Source of the DNA: Pseudoduganella danionis
GTDB taxonomy: Bacteria > Pseudomonadota > Gammaproteobacteria > Burkholderiales > Burkholderiaceae_D
NCBI RefSeq assembly: GCF_009720775.1
Contig: NZ_WNKW01000004.1
Location: forward strand, 248,001 to 312,000
DNA: 64,000 nt
Reading direction: 5' to 3'
In this document: piece by piece, positions 28,517 through 37,410 of the stretch
Layout of the letters: each line of letters opens with the position of its first letter
How positions within the stretch are numbered: position 1 is the stretch's first letter
Notes under the pieces: generated by a model
What the model was told of the DNA's origin: nothing
What the model saw: only the letters and a program-made list of their open reading frames with translations
The model's database searches: none
Program-made: the position numbers and the translations under genes

Positions 28517-31500
28517 TCAACCCCGAAATCTCGCGTCCCTGTGCGCGCTTGTTCAACAGAGGCGCCAGCTCTTCCATTAGTGCCAGTTCAGCCTGTGCGC
28601 GGGCCTTCCAGCCCAGCGCTAGCGGCACCATTAGGTCGCTAAGCGCCTCGCCATCAAAAATCATGCGCGACAAGATGCCATCCACAAAGGCTTGCAGGCA
28701 AATCGGAACCAACTTGTGCCGGATAGCAATGGCCGCCAGCTCTGCAGTGTCTTTCTCTTTCTTGAACCGAGTGTAGCCCTCGCGGATGGCGGTTTCGCTC
28801 AAGCCCTCTCCGGCCTTTAGGGTGTTAATGTAGTCGGCAATATCCTCGCGCTCGTTGATGAATTTGGCGTCACTTTGGATGAGACCGATCAGCTGCTCGC
28901 GGCTCATCTTTTGCTTTCCGGGCCCCTGCTGCGAGTAGCGGGCCATCAAGCCCATGATGTAGTCGTAGTCAATTACGGCACTGGCGAACAGCACAAACTC
29001 AAAATCGAGTTGGTCCACGTCGGCAGTTGTGCAATCTCTCTCTTTATCGCCTTTGTCTTGCTGGGATTGTTGTTGCTTCAGGCGTTGGGCCGTTTCCAGA
29101 TACGCACCACGGAAGCCCTGTAGGTCGTCCTTAGGCAAGATGTGGTCGATTGCTGCGGCGTTGTCTTTGGTCAGGTCGGTGTATTGATCGAGTTGGGTTT
29201 TAAGACGCTGTACTTCTTTGAAGTTTTTGATAAAGGCGGCACGAGCGTCATCACCCTTGAGACTGTGCACGGCTTCGGGTTTGCAAGCGAGGCCTTGGGA
29301 CTGCATGAAGTCGACCAGCTTTTGTACAGCAACGTCGAGCTTCTGTATCACTACCGGGGCTTTGTCTACCAACCAAATTTCGCGGGCTTGCTCACCGGTT
29401 TTCTCGCCAGAGAACAGGGCAATCGCGGCGTCCACATTGGCTTGCTGTTGGCGAAAGTCGAGGATGTTGCCGTAGGGTTTGCTGCCGTTGAGCACGCGGT
29501 TAGTGCGAGAGAAGGCCTGTATCAAGCCGTGGTGCCTAAGGTTTTTGTCCACGTACAGAGTGTTGAGGTACTTGCTGTCAAAGCCCGTCAGCAGCATGTC
29601 CACCACGATGGTGATGTCGATCTTTTTTGTGTGCGGATGGTCGGCATTCGGCCACTGCTGGTCTTTGATGCGTTTTTGCACGTCCTGGTAGTACAGGTCG
29701 AATTCGCTGATGCTGTGATTGGTGTGATAGCGGGCGTTGTAGCTGGTCAGGATGGCTTTGAGAGCGGCTTTCTTTCCCTCAGGATCAACCTCGTTATCTT
29801 TTTTTTCCGTAGGCAAGTCTTCTTGAATCTGTTTCACATCGGCATCGCCCTCGGCTGGTGGCGAAAACACGCAGGCGATGTTGAGCGGCACGAAGCTGGG
29901 GTCGGCTTTCTGCTTCGCTTCTTGCAAGCTTTGAAAAAGGTCGTGGTATTCGATGGCGTCGTTAATGCTGGCAGTGGCCAACACGGCGTTGAAGCGCCGC
30001 CCAGCGGTAGCGATGTCGTGCTTGGCCAGGATGGCGTCGATGACAGCTTTTTTTGCCAAAGCCTCGCCCGGCTTGGGCAGGTTGTTCCCCTCGGGTTTGA
30101 AGTAGTCCACATGGAAGCGCAACACGTTGGAGTCTTCAATCGCGTGGGTGATGGTGTAGGCGTGCAACTGTTTTTGGAACAGGTCTTCCGTAGTTTTCAT
30201 GGAAGCCTGCTCGTCTTCAATCTGGGTCCGGCTGGAGTTTTCTTCAAAGATGGGTGTGCCGGTGAACCCGAATAATTGTGCTTTTGGAAAGAATTCTTTG
30301 ATGGTCTGATGGTTCTCGCCAAACTGCGAGCGGTGGCATTCGTCAAAGATGAAGACAATGCGCTTGTCGCTCATCGGGGCTAGTTGCTCCTTGTAGGTGG
30401 CCTTACCATCTTTCTTTTGTTGCTTGTTGCGTTTGCTATTTTCATCCAGTGCGAGGCCCAGCTTCTGGATGGTGGTGACGATTACCTTGTCGGCGTAGTC
30501 GTCGGACAGCAGGCGGCGTACCAGTGCGGCAGTGTTGGTGTTCTCCTCCACGCAACCTTCCTGGAAGCGGTTGAATTCCTCGCGGGTCTGGCGGTCCAGG
30601 TCTTTTCGATCCACCACGAACAGGCACTTTTCAATGTCGGGGTTGTCTTTCAGGAGCGTGGAGGCTTTGAAGGAAGTAAGCGTTTTGCCGCTGCCGGTGG
30701 TGTGCCAGATGTAGCCGTTGCCGCAGTTCTGATGTATGCAGTCCACGATGTGCTTGACCGCATACACCTGGTAAGGGCGCATCATCAGCAGCTTTTGCTC
30801 ACTGGCCACCAGCACCATATAGCGGCTGATGGTTTGGCCCAGAGTGCATTTGACGAGGAACTTGTCGGCAAACGCATCAAGCTGGTTGATCTTGATGTTG
30901 TTCTCGTCCGCAAACTGGTAGATGGGCAAAAAACGTTCGTCTGCATTGAACGCAAAGTGACGTGCATTATTGTTGGCAAAGTAGTAGGTGTTGGTGCGGT
31001 TGCTGACGATGAAAAGCTGCAAAAAGCACAGCAGGGTTTTGCTGTATCCGTTGCCGGGGTCGTTTTTGTAGTCAACGATCTGCTCCATGGCACGGCGCGG
31101 GTTGATGCCGAGCGTCTTCAGTTCGATTTGCACACAGGGCACGCCATTGATGAGGATGAGCACGTCATAGCGGTGGTGGCTGTAGTCGGTGTTGACCCGC
31201 AGCTGGTTGACCACCTCAAAGGTATTTTTGCACCAGTCTTTGATGTTGACCAAGGTGTAGTTTAGCGGCGTGCCATCCTCGCGGGTGAAGGCGTTGATGG
31301 TGCGCAGAGTGCGCGCGGCTGTGAACACATCGGGGGTGACGATCTCGTCCAGCAATCGTGTGAACTCGCCATCCGTCAGCTTGACCCGGTTCAGCACCTC
31401 GAACTTCTCTCGGAAGTTCGTTTCGAGCGCCGCGCGGTCGTGGATATCAGAACGGTAGGTGTATTTGAGTTCGCCGAGCTTAGCAATCAGGTCGAGCTCT

Positions 31501-31523
31501 ATTTGGTTTTCTGTCGTGGTCAT
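28503..31523 (-). CDS. hsdR: Type I restriction-modification system endonuclease/translocase subunit
   Basis: A 1006-residue motor-nuclease. The N-terminal nuclease has DVLILINGVPCVQIELKT (PD-(D/E)xK type). Helicase motifs include TGSGKTLTSFKA, DECHRSQFGENHQ, FGFTGTP and DMLLTGFDSKYLNTLYVDK. The C-terminal domain is helical. It cuts unmodified DNA after translocation. It overlaps the upstream RHH gene by four bases (ATGA). Full length, with no frame damage. Confidence 0.95.
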   Translation of the reverse strand: MTTTENQIELDLIAKLGELKYTYRSDIHDRAALETNFREKFEVLNRVKLTDGEFTRLLDEIVTPDVFTAARTLRTINAFTREDGTPLNYTLVNIKDWCKNTFEVVNQLRVNTDYSHHRYDVLILINGVPCVQIELKTLGINPRRAMEQIVDYKNDPGNGYSKTLLCFLQLFIVSNRTNTYYFANNNARHFAFNADERFLPIYQFADENNIKINQLDAFADKFLVKCTLGQTISRYMVLVASEQKLLMMRPYQVYAVKHIVDCIHQNCGNGYIWHTTGSGKTLTSFKASTLLKDNPDIEKCLFVVDRKDLDRQTREEFNRFQEGCVEENTNTAALVRRLLSDDYADKVIVTTIQKLGLALDENSKRNKQQKKDGKATYKEQLAPMSDKRIVFIFDECHRSQFGENHQTIKEFFPKAQLFGFTGTPIFEENSSRTQIEDEQASMKTTEDLFQKQLHAYTITHAIEDSNVLRFHVDYFKPEGNNLPKPGEALAKKAVIDAILAKHDIATAGRRFNAVLATASINDAIEYHDLFQSLQEAKQKADPSFVPLNIACVFSPPAEGDADVKQIQEDLPTEKKDNEVDPEGKKAALKAILTSYNARYHTNHSISEFDLYYQDVQKRIKDQQWPNADHPHTKKIDITIVVDMLLTGFDSKYLNTLYVDKNLRHHGLIQAFSRTNRVLNGSKPYGNILDFRQQQANVDAAIALFSGEKTGEQAREIWLVDKAPVVIQKLDVAVQKLVDFMQSQGLACKPEAVHSLKGDDARAAFIKNFKEVQRLKTQLDQYTDLTKDNAAAIDHILPKDDLQGFRGAYLETAQRLKQQQSQQDKGDKERDCTTADVDQLDFEFVLFASAVIDYDYIMGLMARYSQQGPGKQKMSREQLIGLIQSDAKFINEREDIADYINTLKAGEGLSETAIREGYTRFKKEKDTAELAAIAIRHKLVPICLQAFVDGILSRMIFDGEALSDLMVPLALGWKARAQAELALMEELAPLLNKRAQGREISGLSAYE

Positions 31524-31711
31524 GGATTGGTTCTTGTTATTTCGCTACTCTTCCGATCCAGCTTTAGGTCGTGTGTCTTTGCGTACTCAAGCACCAGAAT
31601 TTCAATCATGGATGCAACCGAACGTCGCTCACGCTCGGATGCCAAACGCAAGAGCTGCTTGATCTCCGCAGAAGTTCGGATGGACAGAGTTTCGTCTTTT
31701 AGACGCGACAT
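31520..31711 (-). CDS. Small ribbon-helix-helix protein heading the R-M operon
   Basis: 63 residues from ATG 31711 (the frame extends upstream to 31786). The core DETLSIRTSAEIKQLLRLASERERRSVASMIEILVLEYAKTH fits the RHH_1/CopG-type fold: a short beta strand, then two helices. Its stop overlaps the hsdR start by four bases, so translation is coupled. As the first gene of the operon, with divergent DNA upstream, it is probably an autoregulator that delays restriction, in the manner of R-M controller proteins. It might also be an antitoxin relic. Confidence 0.65.
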   Translation of the reverse strand: MSRLKDETLSIRTSAEIKQLLRLASERERRSVASMIEILVLEYAKTHDLKLDRKSSEITRTNP

Positions 31712-32091
31712 GATGATGCCTTGTAAGTTTTGTGATGCCAATGTACTGCCTTTGCACTTTTTTTGCAACGCAATTACAGACGACACTATAGGCTCATCAC
31801 GTTGAACGATTACGAATCACCTGAGCCGCAGTAAGCTTGCAGTGATTAGGGGCTAGTAGCATTGCTCTGGTGTCCGTGGCATTGAATTGATGGCCCTGAC
31901 TTTAATGCCTCCGGGCGTCTTTTGTACAATTCCAACCTCAGCCTGCGGCGCACGCTAACCTCGGATTCATTAGTCTTCAGATCTTCAAGCAACGCCTACG
32001 AAATTCCGACTATTGACGGTGGAAAGCCGGGCAAGATGATGCAAACATAAGAATTCATACGAATTCATACGAATTCAGACTAGAGGCACGC
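31712..32091. promoter_or_regulatory. Intergenic control region between the R-M operon and the transposition genes
   Basis: About 380 bases with no convincing gene. It must carry divergent promoters for the RHH-hsdR operon (minus) and the regulator-tns unit (plus). Iterons lie at its right edge (32051-32080). I saw no TnsB-type repeats here. Confidence 0.5.
32051..32080 (+). repeat. Three tandem 10-bp iterons upstream of the gp16-like regulator
   Basis: GAATTCATAC, GAATTCATAC and GAATTCAGAC in immediate succession. The 10-bp period is one helical turn, so a protein could load repeatedly on the same DNA face. The array ends 11 bases before the GTG start of the regulator and covers its likely promoter, so it is a candidate operator. 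Confidence 0.65.
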
Positions 32092-32325
32092 GTGTATAAC
32101 GTTGACCAGGCAAGGCTAAACGAAACACGGCTGGCATTTGCGCAGCGAGGCGAATCGATTGCCGACTGGGCAATACGGCACAACTTTCGTCCACAGATGG
32201 TGTATGCCGTCTTGGCAGGACGCAACAAGGGACTGAGAGGCGAAGGCCACCGTATAGCCGTTGCGTTAGATCTAAAGCCTACCTCTGGTCCGTCTACTGC
32301 CACTGACGAGCCCCCATCACCTTAG
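32092..32325 (+). CDS. BcepMu gp16-like DNA-binding regulator
   Basis: A 77-residue protein beginning with GTG 32092 after a good AGAGG site. The pattern RGESIADWAIRHNFRPQMVYAVLAGRNKGLRGEGHRIAVALDLK matches the BcepMu gp16 family, small helix-turn-helix proteins next to transposition genes of Mu-like phages and Tn7-like elements. It lies directly after three 10-bp iterons and 201 bases before tnsA, so it probably controls the transposition operon. Confidence 0.75.
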   Translation: MYNVDQARLNETRLAFAQRGESIADWAIRHNFRPQMVYAVLAGRNKGLRGEGHRIAVALDLKPTSGPSTATDEPPSP

Positions 32326-32526
32326 CAGCAGACATTCCATCCTGCAGACGGAATTTTTAAGGACACAGCTATCGCATACAAAACCACACAAACAAAAAAG
32401 CACCAAGGTCGGCAAACCGTTGGCGCTTTTCGCTGGGATTGACCCAGATTTCTTCTCACACTTGAAATCTACACGCCTGTTCTAGGCGCGTCAATCCCCT
32501 TTTCTTTCCAAATTTCGAACACATAG

Positions 32527-33183
32527 GTGGGCGATGGATACGCTCACCCTGAAGAAAGGGACATCGTGAGACGAGGACAGAGGTTTACCACAACCAAACT
32601 GGAGAACTGGACAAGACAAGGACGGGGGACCGGCACGCTGACGGACTACTCGCCGTGGCATCAGGTAACCCGGAGTGACCCCTCAAGTCGAGGTCGATCA
32701 CAGTTACTTCAATGGTCGCATACCGGAAGAAGTCATCACTTCTTATCTGACGGTGAGTCAGACGCCTTCGCATTCATCTCCATGCTACCAAATATTGTCG
32801 ACGTGCGAGAGCAAGTCCCGCTTAATCTGGAAGAGCATACTGCCCAGGTCGCTGCTTATAGCGCAAAGCATCAGCACCAAACCGCTCGCGGCACCCTCGC
32901 CTGCGCAGAAATGCTGGGATTCAAACACCCAGTGTTGCGAAGCAGTGGTGAGACGGCGCCTTGGGTTATGACAACTGACTTCGTCGTCACGTTGGAGGCC
33001 GGCGCAGGCCAGTACGAACTACTGGCCATCAGCGTGAAGCCGGACAATGATTTGGTGGTTACCCTTGACGAAGTCGATTTCTTGAGATTTGCGGACCACC
33101 TAGACACCTCGGTATTCCTGACCAGTAAATTTCGACAGTATCTGAGCAAAGGTGGGAAGCGCTCTCGGGAGTCAAGGCGATGA
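32527..33183 (+). CDS. Short TnsA-like transposon endonuclease (TnsA1)
   Basis: 218 residues (GTG start at 32527; GTG 32566 is an alternative). It resembles the catalytic domain of Tn7 TnsA: GRGTGTLTDYSPWHQV, then GRSHHFLSDGESDAF, VREQVPL, TTDFVV and ISVKPDNDL. The nuclease residues are in place: Glu77, Asp151 and Lys171 (Tn7: E63, D114, K132). It ends with a basic tail (KGGKRSRESRR) where Tn7 TnsA continues for about 100 residues with the TnsC-binding domain. The stop overlaps the next gene as ATGA. TnsA cuts the 5' ends of the transposon, which allows cut-and-paste movement. Confidence 0.8.
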   Translation: MGDGYAHPEERDIVRRGQRFTTTKLENWTRQGRGTGTLTDYSPWHQVTRSDPSSRGRSQLLQWSHTGRSHHFLSDGESDAFAFISMLPNIVDVREQVPLNLEEHTAQVAAYSAKHQHQTARGTLACAEMLGFKHPVLRSSGETAPWVMTTDFVVTLEAGAGQYELLAISVKPDNDLVVTLDEVDFLRFADHLDTSVFLTSKFRQYLSKGGKRSRESRR

Positions 33184-34934
33184 TACTTTCCTCTGCCTTT
33201 CCCTTCCTTGCCCCACTTGGCGCCGGCGAGCTAATCGGGCATTACATACTGAGAAATGCCAGGTACACGACCTCGGCGTCTTCACGGATGGTGTTCAAAG
33301 AACTGCTTGGAAGAAAGCCTGGCCTTTATGGAATGCCCAGTGGACTTGGGCATTTCCATGAAGTTGTCGGTCATGTATTTGGCTCGCTGGAAATGCTCCT
33401 TGAAGGGCATACAGAATTGAACTGGTATTGCCGTGGCTTGCCAGTAGAGAAGTATGCCCAGCAGCGCAGAAACTTGGTTGAAAATCTCAAGGGGCCTGTG
33501 CGCCTATGCCGTCCAGAAGTTACGCTCGGAGCGACCGATGAGGTTGAGCGATATTGTCCAGAATGTGAAGAGATACAACTTCGGGACAACGGGTTCCGAT
33601 ATGTTCACCGAGAACTATGTGCACCGTATGTTGTAGCTTGTGGTGTCCACGGTATCGAGCTTCGATGGAAAGGCAAGCAAGGACGATTGTTCGATGCTGA
33701 GTGCCACCATCCGCTCGAACCAAGTCAGTTATCAATATGTGTGGAGTTCGCGCGTCGTACTGCACACTGCTTGAATACAACGTCCGAAAACGGAGCCTTC
33801 ACGAAAGCTGACACACTAAGTCACCTTATGAAAGCGGGGTATCTCAGCGAGACTGGACGATTGGCTGTCGGGGATACTGTACGGACTTTCATCAGCACGT
33901 TTGGTGAAGCATTTCCGGATGAGCGCATGAAGTATATGTGTTCCACAGAAAAAAACATCATGGACGCACTTCGCAACCTGATGAGACCGGACCGAGCAGT
34001 CTTTCCTTTGTACTGTATTTTGTTGTCGTGGATGGCTCAAGAGAGAGCTTGTTCCAAGCAGAGAAAATCCGTATCAGTGAGCTCGACTCACCGGCGTACG
34101 CTATCGCCAGTGACTGAGGACCAAGTTCGTATGGCGATGGCTGAGCACGGCTCCTTGCGAGCGGCCTCGACCGCTCTTAACGTAAATATTAAGAAGCTCA
34201 CAGCTCTTTGTCTACTCCATGCCATTCCCTTTGCGCGCCGGACAAAGACGCTAGATGTGGTTCTAGTAGAAAACATCCATGCTGCTTTCGACGCTCGGCA
34301 AACACCGGCGCAGATAGTTAGACGATTCGGCGTCTCGCTTTCAACTGCTCACTGGATTCGGTCATGTCGTGCCGACTTAGCTGAGCTAAAGGAGCACCGC
34401 GTTCAACAGAGAGTGCGTGAAGACAAGGCGCTTTGGGAGCAGGTTGTCCGCGCGAGCCCGGGAGAAACGACAACTGCGTTGAAGTTGATGAACTACTCGC
34501 TCTGGGCTCGACTGCGGCGTAATTCGAAATCTTGGCTTGAGGACCATGGCGCTGTACCGGCCTTAATTCGAGGCCCGCGTCGTAGCTGTCGTTCTATGCC
34601 GTTGGAACCGACTGTCAACAGGGTGATAGCTAGGGTCGCAGCGGCTAGTGAAAAAGGCGGACGGCGGCCAGAGTGGAAGACGCTGGGCCGGCTGCAGCGG
34701 GCTACTGGTATGACGGAGTACGAATTGCACCGGCTTTATCAGTTGTCAGCATTAAAAAAATATCTGGAAACTAAAGCCAGTTTTGTTCATCGCAGGCTCA
34801 TCTGGGGCAATGCGACACCTGAAAGATTTAAGTTGTGGAAAATCGCGCGGAAAGCTGGATTAAGGGAATCCACGATTAGGTTTGTCCAGCACAGCTTTAT
34901 GAAAAATTATGACACAAGGAATAGTGAAGATTGA
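33180..34934 (+). CDS. TniQ/TnsD-family target-selection protein 1
   Basis: 584 residues. The N-terminal TniQ domain starts with FPFLAPLGAGELIGHYI and has zinc ligands around residues 126-160: CPEC and then HRELCAPYVVACGVHG (C-x2-C...C-x2-H type). The long C-terminal half is built of repeated helix-turn-helix units (SLRAASTALNVNIKKLTAL, TPAQIVRRFGVSLSTAHWI, GRLQRATGMTEYELHRLYQL), as in TnsD, which reads the end of glmS. As the element is at attTn7, this is the best candidate for the glmS-recognising factor. It overlaps both neighbours by four bases (ATGA). Confidence 0.8.
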   Translation: MILSSAFPFLAPLGAGELIGHYILRNARYTTSASSRMVFKELLGRKPGLYGMPSGLGHFHEVVGHVFGSLEMLLEGHTELNWYCRGLPVEKYAQQRRNLVENLKGPVRLCRPEVTLGATDEVERYCPECEEIQLRDNGFRYVHRELCAPYVVACGVHGIELRWKGKQGRLFDAECHHPLEPSQLSICVEFARRTAHCLNTTSENGAFTKADTLSHLMKAGYLSETGRLAVGDTVRTFISTFGEAFPDERMKYMCSTEKNIMDALRNLMRPDRAVFPLYCILLSWMAQERACSKQRKSVSVSSTHRRTLSPVTEDQVRMAMAEHGSLRAASTALNVNIKKLTALCLLHAIPFARRTKTLDVVLVENIHAAFDARQTPAQIVRRFGVSLSTAHWIRSCRADLAELKEHRVQQRVREDKALWEQVVRASPGETTTALKLMNYSLWARLRRNSKSWLEDHGAVPALIRGPRRSCRSMPLEPTVNRVIARVAAASEKGGRRPEWKTLGRLQRATGMTEYELHRLYQLSALKKYLETKASFVHRRLIWGNATPERFKLWKIARKAGLRESTIRFVQHSFMKNYDTRNSED

Positions 34935-36499
34935 AGTCGACATCACCAGAATTATTACTTTTTTCCCCATCAATACTTCCAGAAGAATTTGTCGTTGGAT
35001 ACGTTTTTAGGAAGTCCTATTCAGAAGCTCGAAATTTTAATCAAGCAAAAATTATTTTTGGTAAGGGACGCAAACCGGGCTGGCTCTTTCCTTCAAATCT
35101 TAAGGCGGTTTCGAATGCCAGCAGAGTGGCTGCCATGGCAATCAGTACGGAGGACTTGTTGAAAAATCATACCTTGCTACCAGCGCTTACTGCATTTTTG
35201 CCAGAGGAAAGAAAGCAGCAGCTCATTGCACATCACTTGGGAAAGCCTGCGATTGGCATGTGGAGCGTAGCGGGATTACATGGCGCATCCCGTAGCCGCA
35301 GAGGAATTTGCACCTCTTGTTTGAAAGAACAATATATGGATAACGGATTTGGTATATGGCAGCGTCTTTTTTTTATGCCGAGTGTGTTTGCGTGCCCATG
35401 GCATAAACGTCCATTGGAGACGTTTTGTGCAGCCTGCGAAAGCGTGAGTTCACCGGCCTGGTTCTGGAAGCCTTCGCTCGAGTGCTTGTGCGGTCGCAGT
35501 CTTTGTACTATTGCAGACCTTGACGACCGCGCGCTCGAAGTTTCAGTAGAGAACGCGTCTATTCTCAGCCGTGTACTTCGCGATGGGCTTCCCGCTGAAG
35601 TGAACATAGCGACCTTCAGTCAAGTCCTGGGACGTCGATTTTTGCGGGGTGCCGCGGAAGTAGAGTCAGCGCTAAAGGATGCGGTTGGGGAGAGTTCTTT
35701 GAAGTTATATGGATTTCAAAAGCACACCTACCGGCGACTAACACAGGAGTGCAGCCTTGGCAGTTTGGCTGCGAATCCAGTACAAAATCTATTAGTTATT
35801 CAAAAAATATTAGGCGGACTCGATAACTTAAAGCTCGATATCGGGCGCCTTCAATCTTTAGATACTAGTTCTGAGAATAAAACAATAAAAGGTAAACGAA
35901 TTCGTGGGCGAGAAAATTATTTAAATAGTATTAGCGGGTGGTCTGCCTCGCAGCTTGAAAACACGACTGAAAACTATAGAAAGCGTGTTATTTCCAAATT
36001 AAAACTTTTTCCAGGTGCCACTGGAAGTGAGCTACACCGTATGGGGTTATGGGATGAAGTCCGGCATTTAAGGGCTGTCGACCCTGTGTGGTCTCAGCAG
36101 CATATTGGTCAGTCGCAGTCGTACAAAAATTTTTTAGATTATATGTCGCCTGAGCGTATACGCGGCCTCGTTATTTCTATTCATACGATGTATCTCCGGT
36201 TGATTTCGAGAGAACCCGAAAAACGAATTTCGAGAAGTTACTTGCTCGAGGATACAGCCTTCAGAAATAACATGCGTTACGTGAACCAAATACCTGAAAT
36301 TGCCGTCATTCTCGACGCGTCAGTTGATGATGACGAACGCTATTTCGCAAGAAAGGCTGCCGCAATTGCACTTCGTGTGGAAAAAGCTAGGCCCCACACG
36401 AAATATTCCAACCCCAAGTGGTATACCGAGGCCGCTAAACGTACCACCACTGCTGCACGCTTTAAGGAGGCATATAAATGGCTCAACGAAGCAGAGTGA
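34931..36499 (+). CDS. TniQ/TnsD-family target-selection protein 2
   Basis: 522 residues. A second TniQ domain: SPSILPEEFVVGYVFRKSY at the start, zinc ligands near residue 127 (CTSCLKE, then FACPWHKRPLETFCAAC) and CLCGRSLC. The C-terminal part (residues 300-522) is helical, with a possible DNA-binding region near LKLFPGATGSELHRMGL. It is clearly different from TniQ1, so it is not a recent duplicate. Two target factors in one operon suggest two targeting modes, or a heteromer. It overlaps tnsA2 by 22 bases. It is more A/T-rich than tnsA1-tniQ1. Confidence 0.75.
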   Translation: MKSTSPELLLFSPSILPEEFVVGYVFRKSYSEARNFNQAKIIFGKGRKPGWLFPSNLKAVSNASRVAAMAISTEDLLKNHTLLPALTAFLPEERKQQLIAHHLGKPAIGMWSVAGLHGASRSRRGICTSCLKEQYMDNGFGIWQRLFFMPSVFACPWHKRPLETFCAACESVSSPAWFWKPSLECLCGRSLCTIADLDDRALEVSVENASILSRVLRDGLPAEVNIATFSQVLGRRFLRGAAEVESALKDAVGESSLKLYGFQKHTYRRLTQECSLGSLAANPVQNLLVIQKILGGLDNLKLDIGRLQSLDTSSENKTIKGKRIRGRENYLNSISGWSASQLENTTENYRKRVISKLKLFPGATGSELHRMGLWDEVRHLRAVDPVWSQQHIGQSQSYKNFLDYMSPERIRGLVISIHTMYLRLISREPEKRISRSYLLEDTAFRNNMRYVNQIPEIAVILDASVDDDERYFARKAAAIALRVEKARPHTKYSNPKWYTEAAKRTTTAARFKEAYKWLNEAE

Positions 36500-37410
36500 T
36501 TTTTGGTGATACCACGGGTCTTCAATTTGAAAATCCGAAGTTGAAAACTGCCAAGAGAACTCGTCCCTTAGTCGAATATCTTTCCTCTGATGACGAAAAC
36601 ACTCCTGTGCAAAGACTTCGAAATTTAGGTGGTGAAACTGTATTGGAATGGCCTCCAGTAGTTCCTGACTTTGACCCGCGCGGGCATCGAAGTGTTAGAA
36701 ATAACTATCGACCAGGGAAGAATGCGAAAGCTAGTAAAACTGGACTTCCTGGTTACGTATATAGCCATAAGGCTGCCGGCAACGTGCCATTTCACTCAAA
36801 CCTTGAAGAGCGATTGATTATAGCGTTGGAATTATGCCCGTACGTGGTAGAGATTCGCGTGCAATACCCTGAGTGGGACGAGGCCCGTTTGGTCCGAATT
36901 GTTGAGCAAGGCGGGCGAATGTCCAAGAGCGAAATTATGACCCTAGACATTGTGGCCACCTTGAAGTTACCTGGCTGTGCCGAGCCGAAATACCATGTCA
37001 TTTCAGGAAAGCCGAGCAGTCTAGTTGAGAAACCAGAAAATCAGAGGCGACACTCTAGGGAGCGTGATGCGGTATGTAGTTGGGATGCAACGCATGAAGT
37101 TATGACTGAACTGACGGTTTCGTATAGCGAACATGGCAGTAATCTTTTGCTTCTAGCCTTTATGAGGGATGTCAAAAATATTGAGGACTGGACTGATTCC
37201 GCGAAAGCATTTGCTAATGCGTTGAAACGAACACGAATACGCGGTTCCCTTGACCGGGTATTAAATATCGTAAGTCGTAGATTTAATTGGGACATTAATA
37301 CTGGTTACCGGATTTTTTCAATCGCGCACTTTTTAGGATATTTGGCTTGGGACCATAACTACAAGCTGGCAATCGATAGGCCAATGATGTTGAAAGGGAT
37401 ACGACGATGA
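36478..37410 (+). CDS. Divergent TnsA-like endonuclease (TnsA2)
   Basis: 310 residues. The pattern SNLEERLIIALELCPYVVEIRVQYP, TLDIVATL, YHVISGKPSSLV follows the TnsA fold and gives candidate catalytic residues Glu110 (or 111), Asp157 and Lys178. After the core, RRHSRERDAVCSWDATHEVMTELTVSY corresponds to the region where TnsA proteins have their conserved basic/acidic helix. It is only distantly related to TnsA1. It is coupled to tnsB by an ATGA overlap, the usual TnsA-TnsB pairing, so this pair is the likely catalytic core. Confidence 0.7.
   Translation: MAQRSRVIFGDTTGLQFENPKLKTAKRTRPLVEYLSSDDENTPVQRLRNLGGETVLEWPPVVPDFDPRGHRSVRNNYRPGKNAKASKTGLPGYVYSHKAAGNVPFHSNLEERLIIALELCPYVVEIRVQYPEWDEARLVRIVEQGGRMSKSEIMTLDIVATLKLPGCAEPKYHVISGKPSSLVEKPENQRRHSRERDAVCSWDATHEVMTELTVSYSEHGSNLLLLAFMRDVKNIEDWTDSAKAFANALKRTRIRGSLDRVLNIVSRRFNWDINTGYRIFSIAHFLGYLAWDHNYKLAIDRPMMLKGIRR

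Noticed and set aside
32051..32080. CRISPR array
   Set aside because: Repeats are 10 bp and directly adjacent with no spacers, and no cas genes are present.
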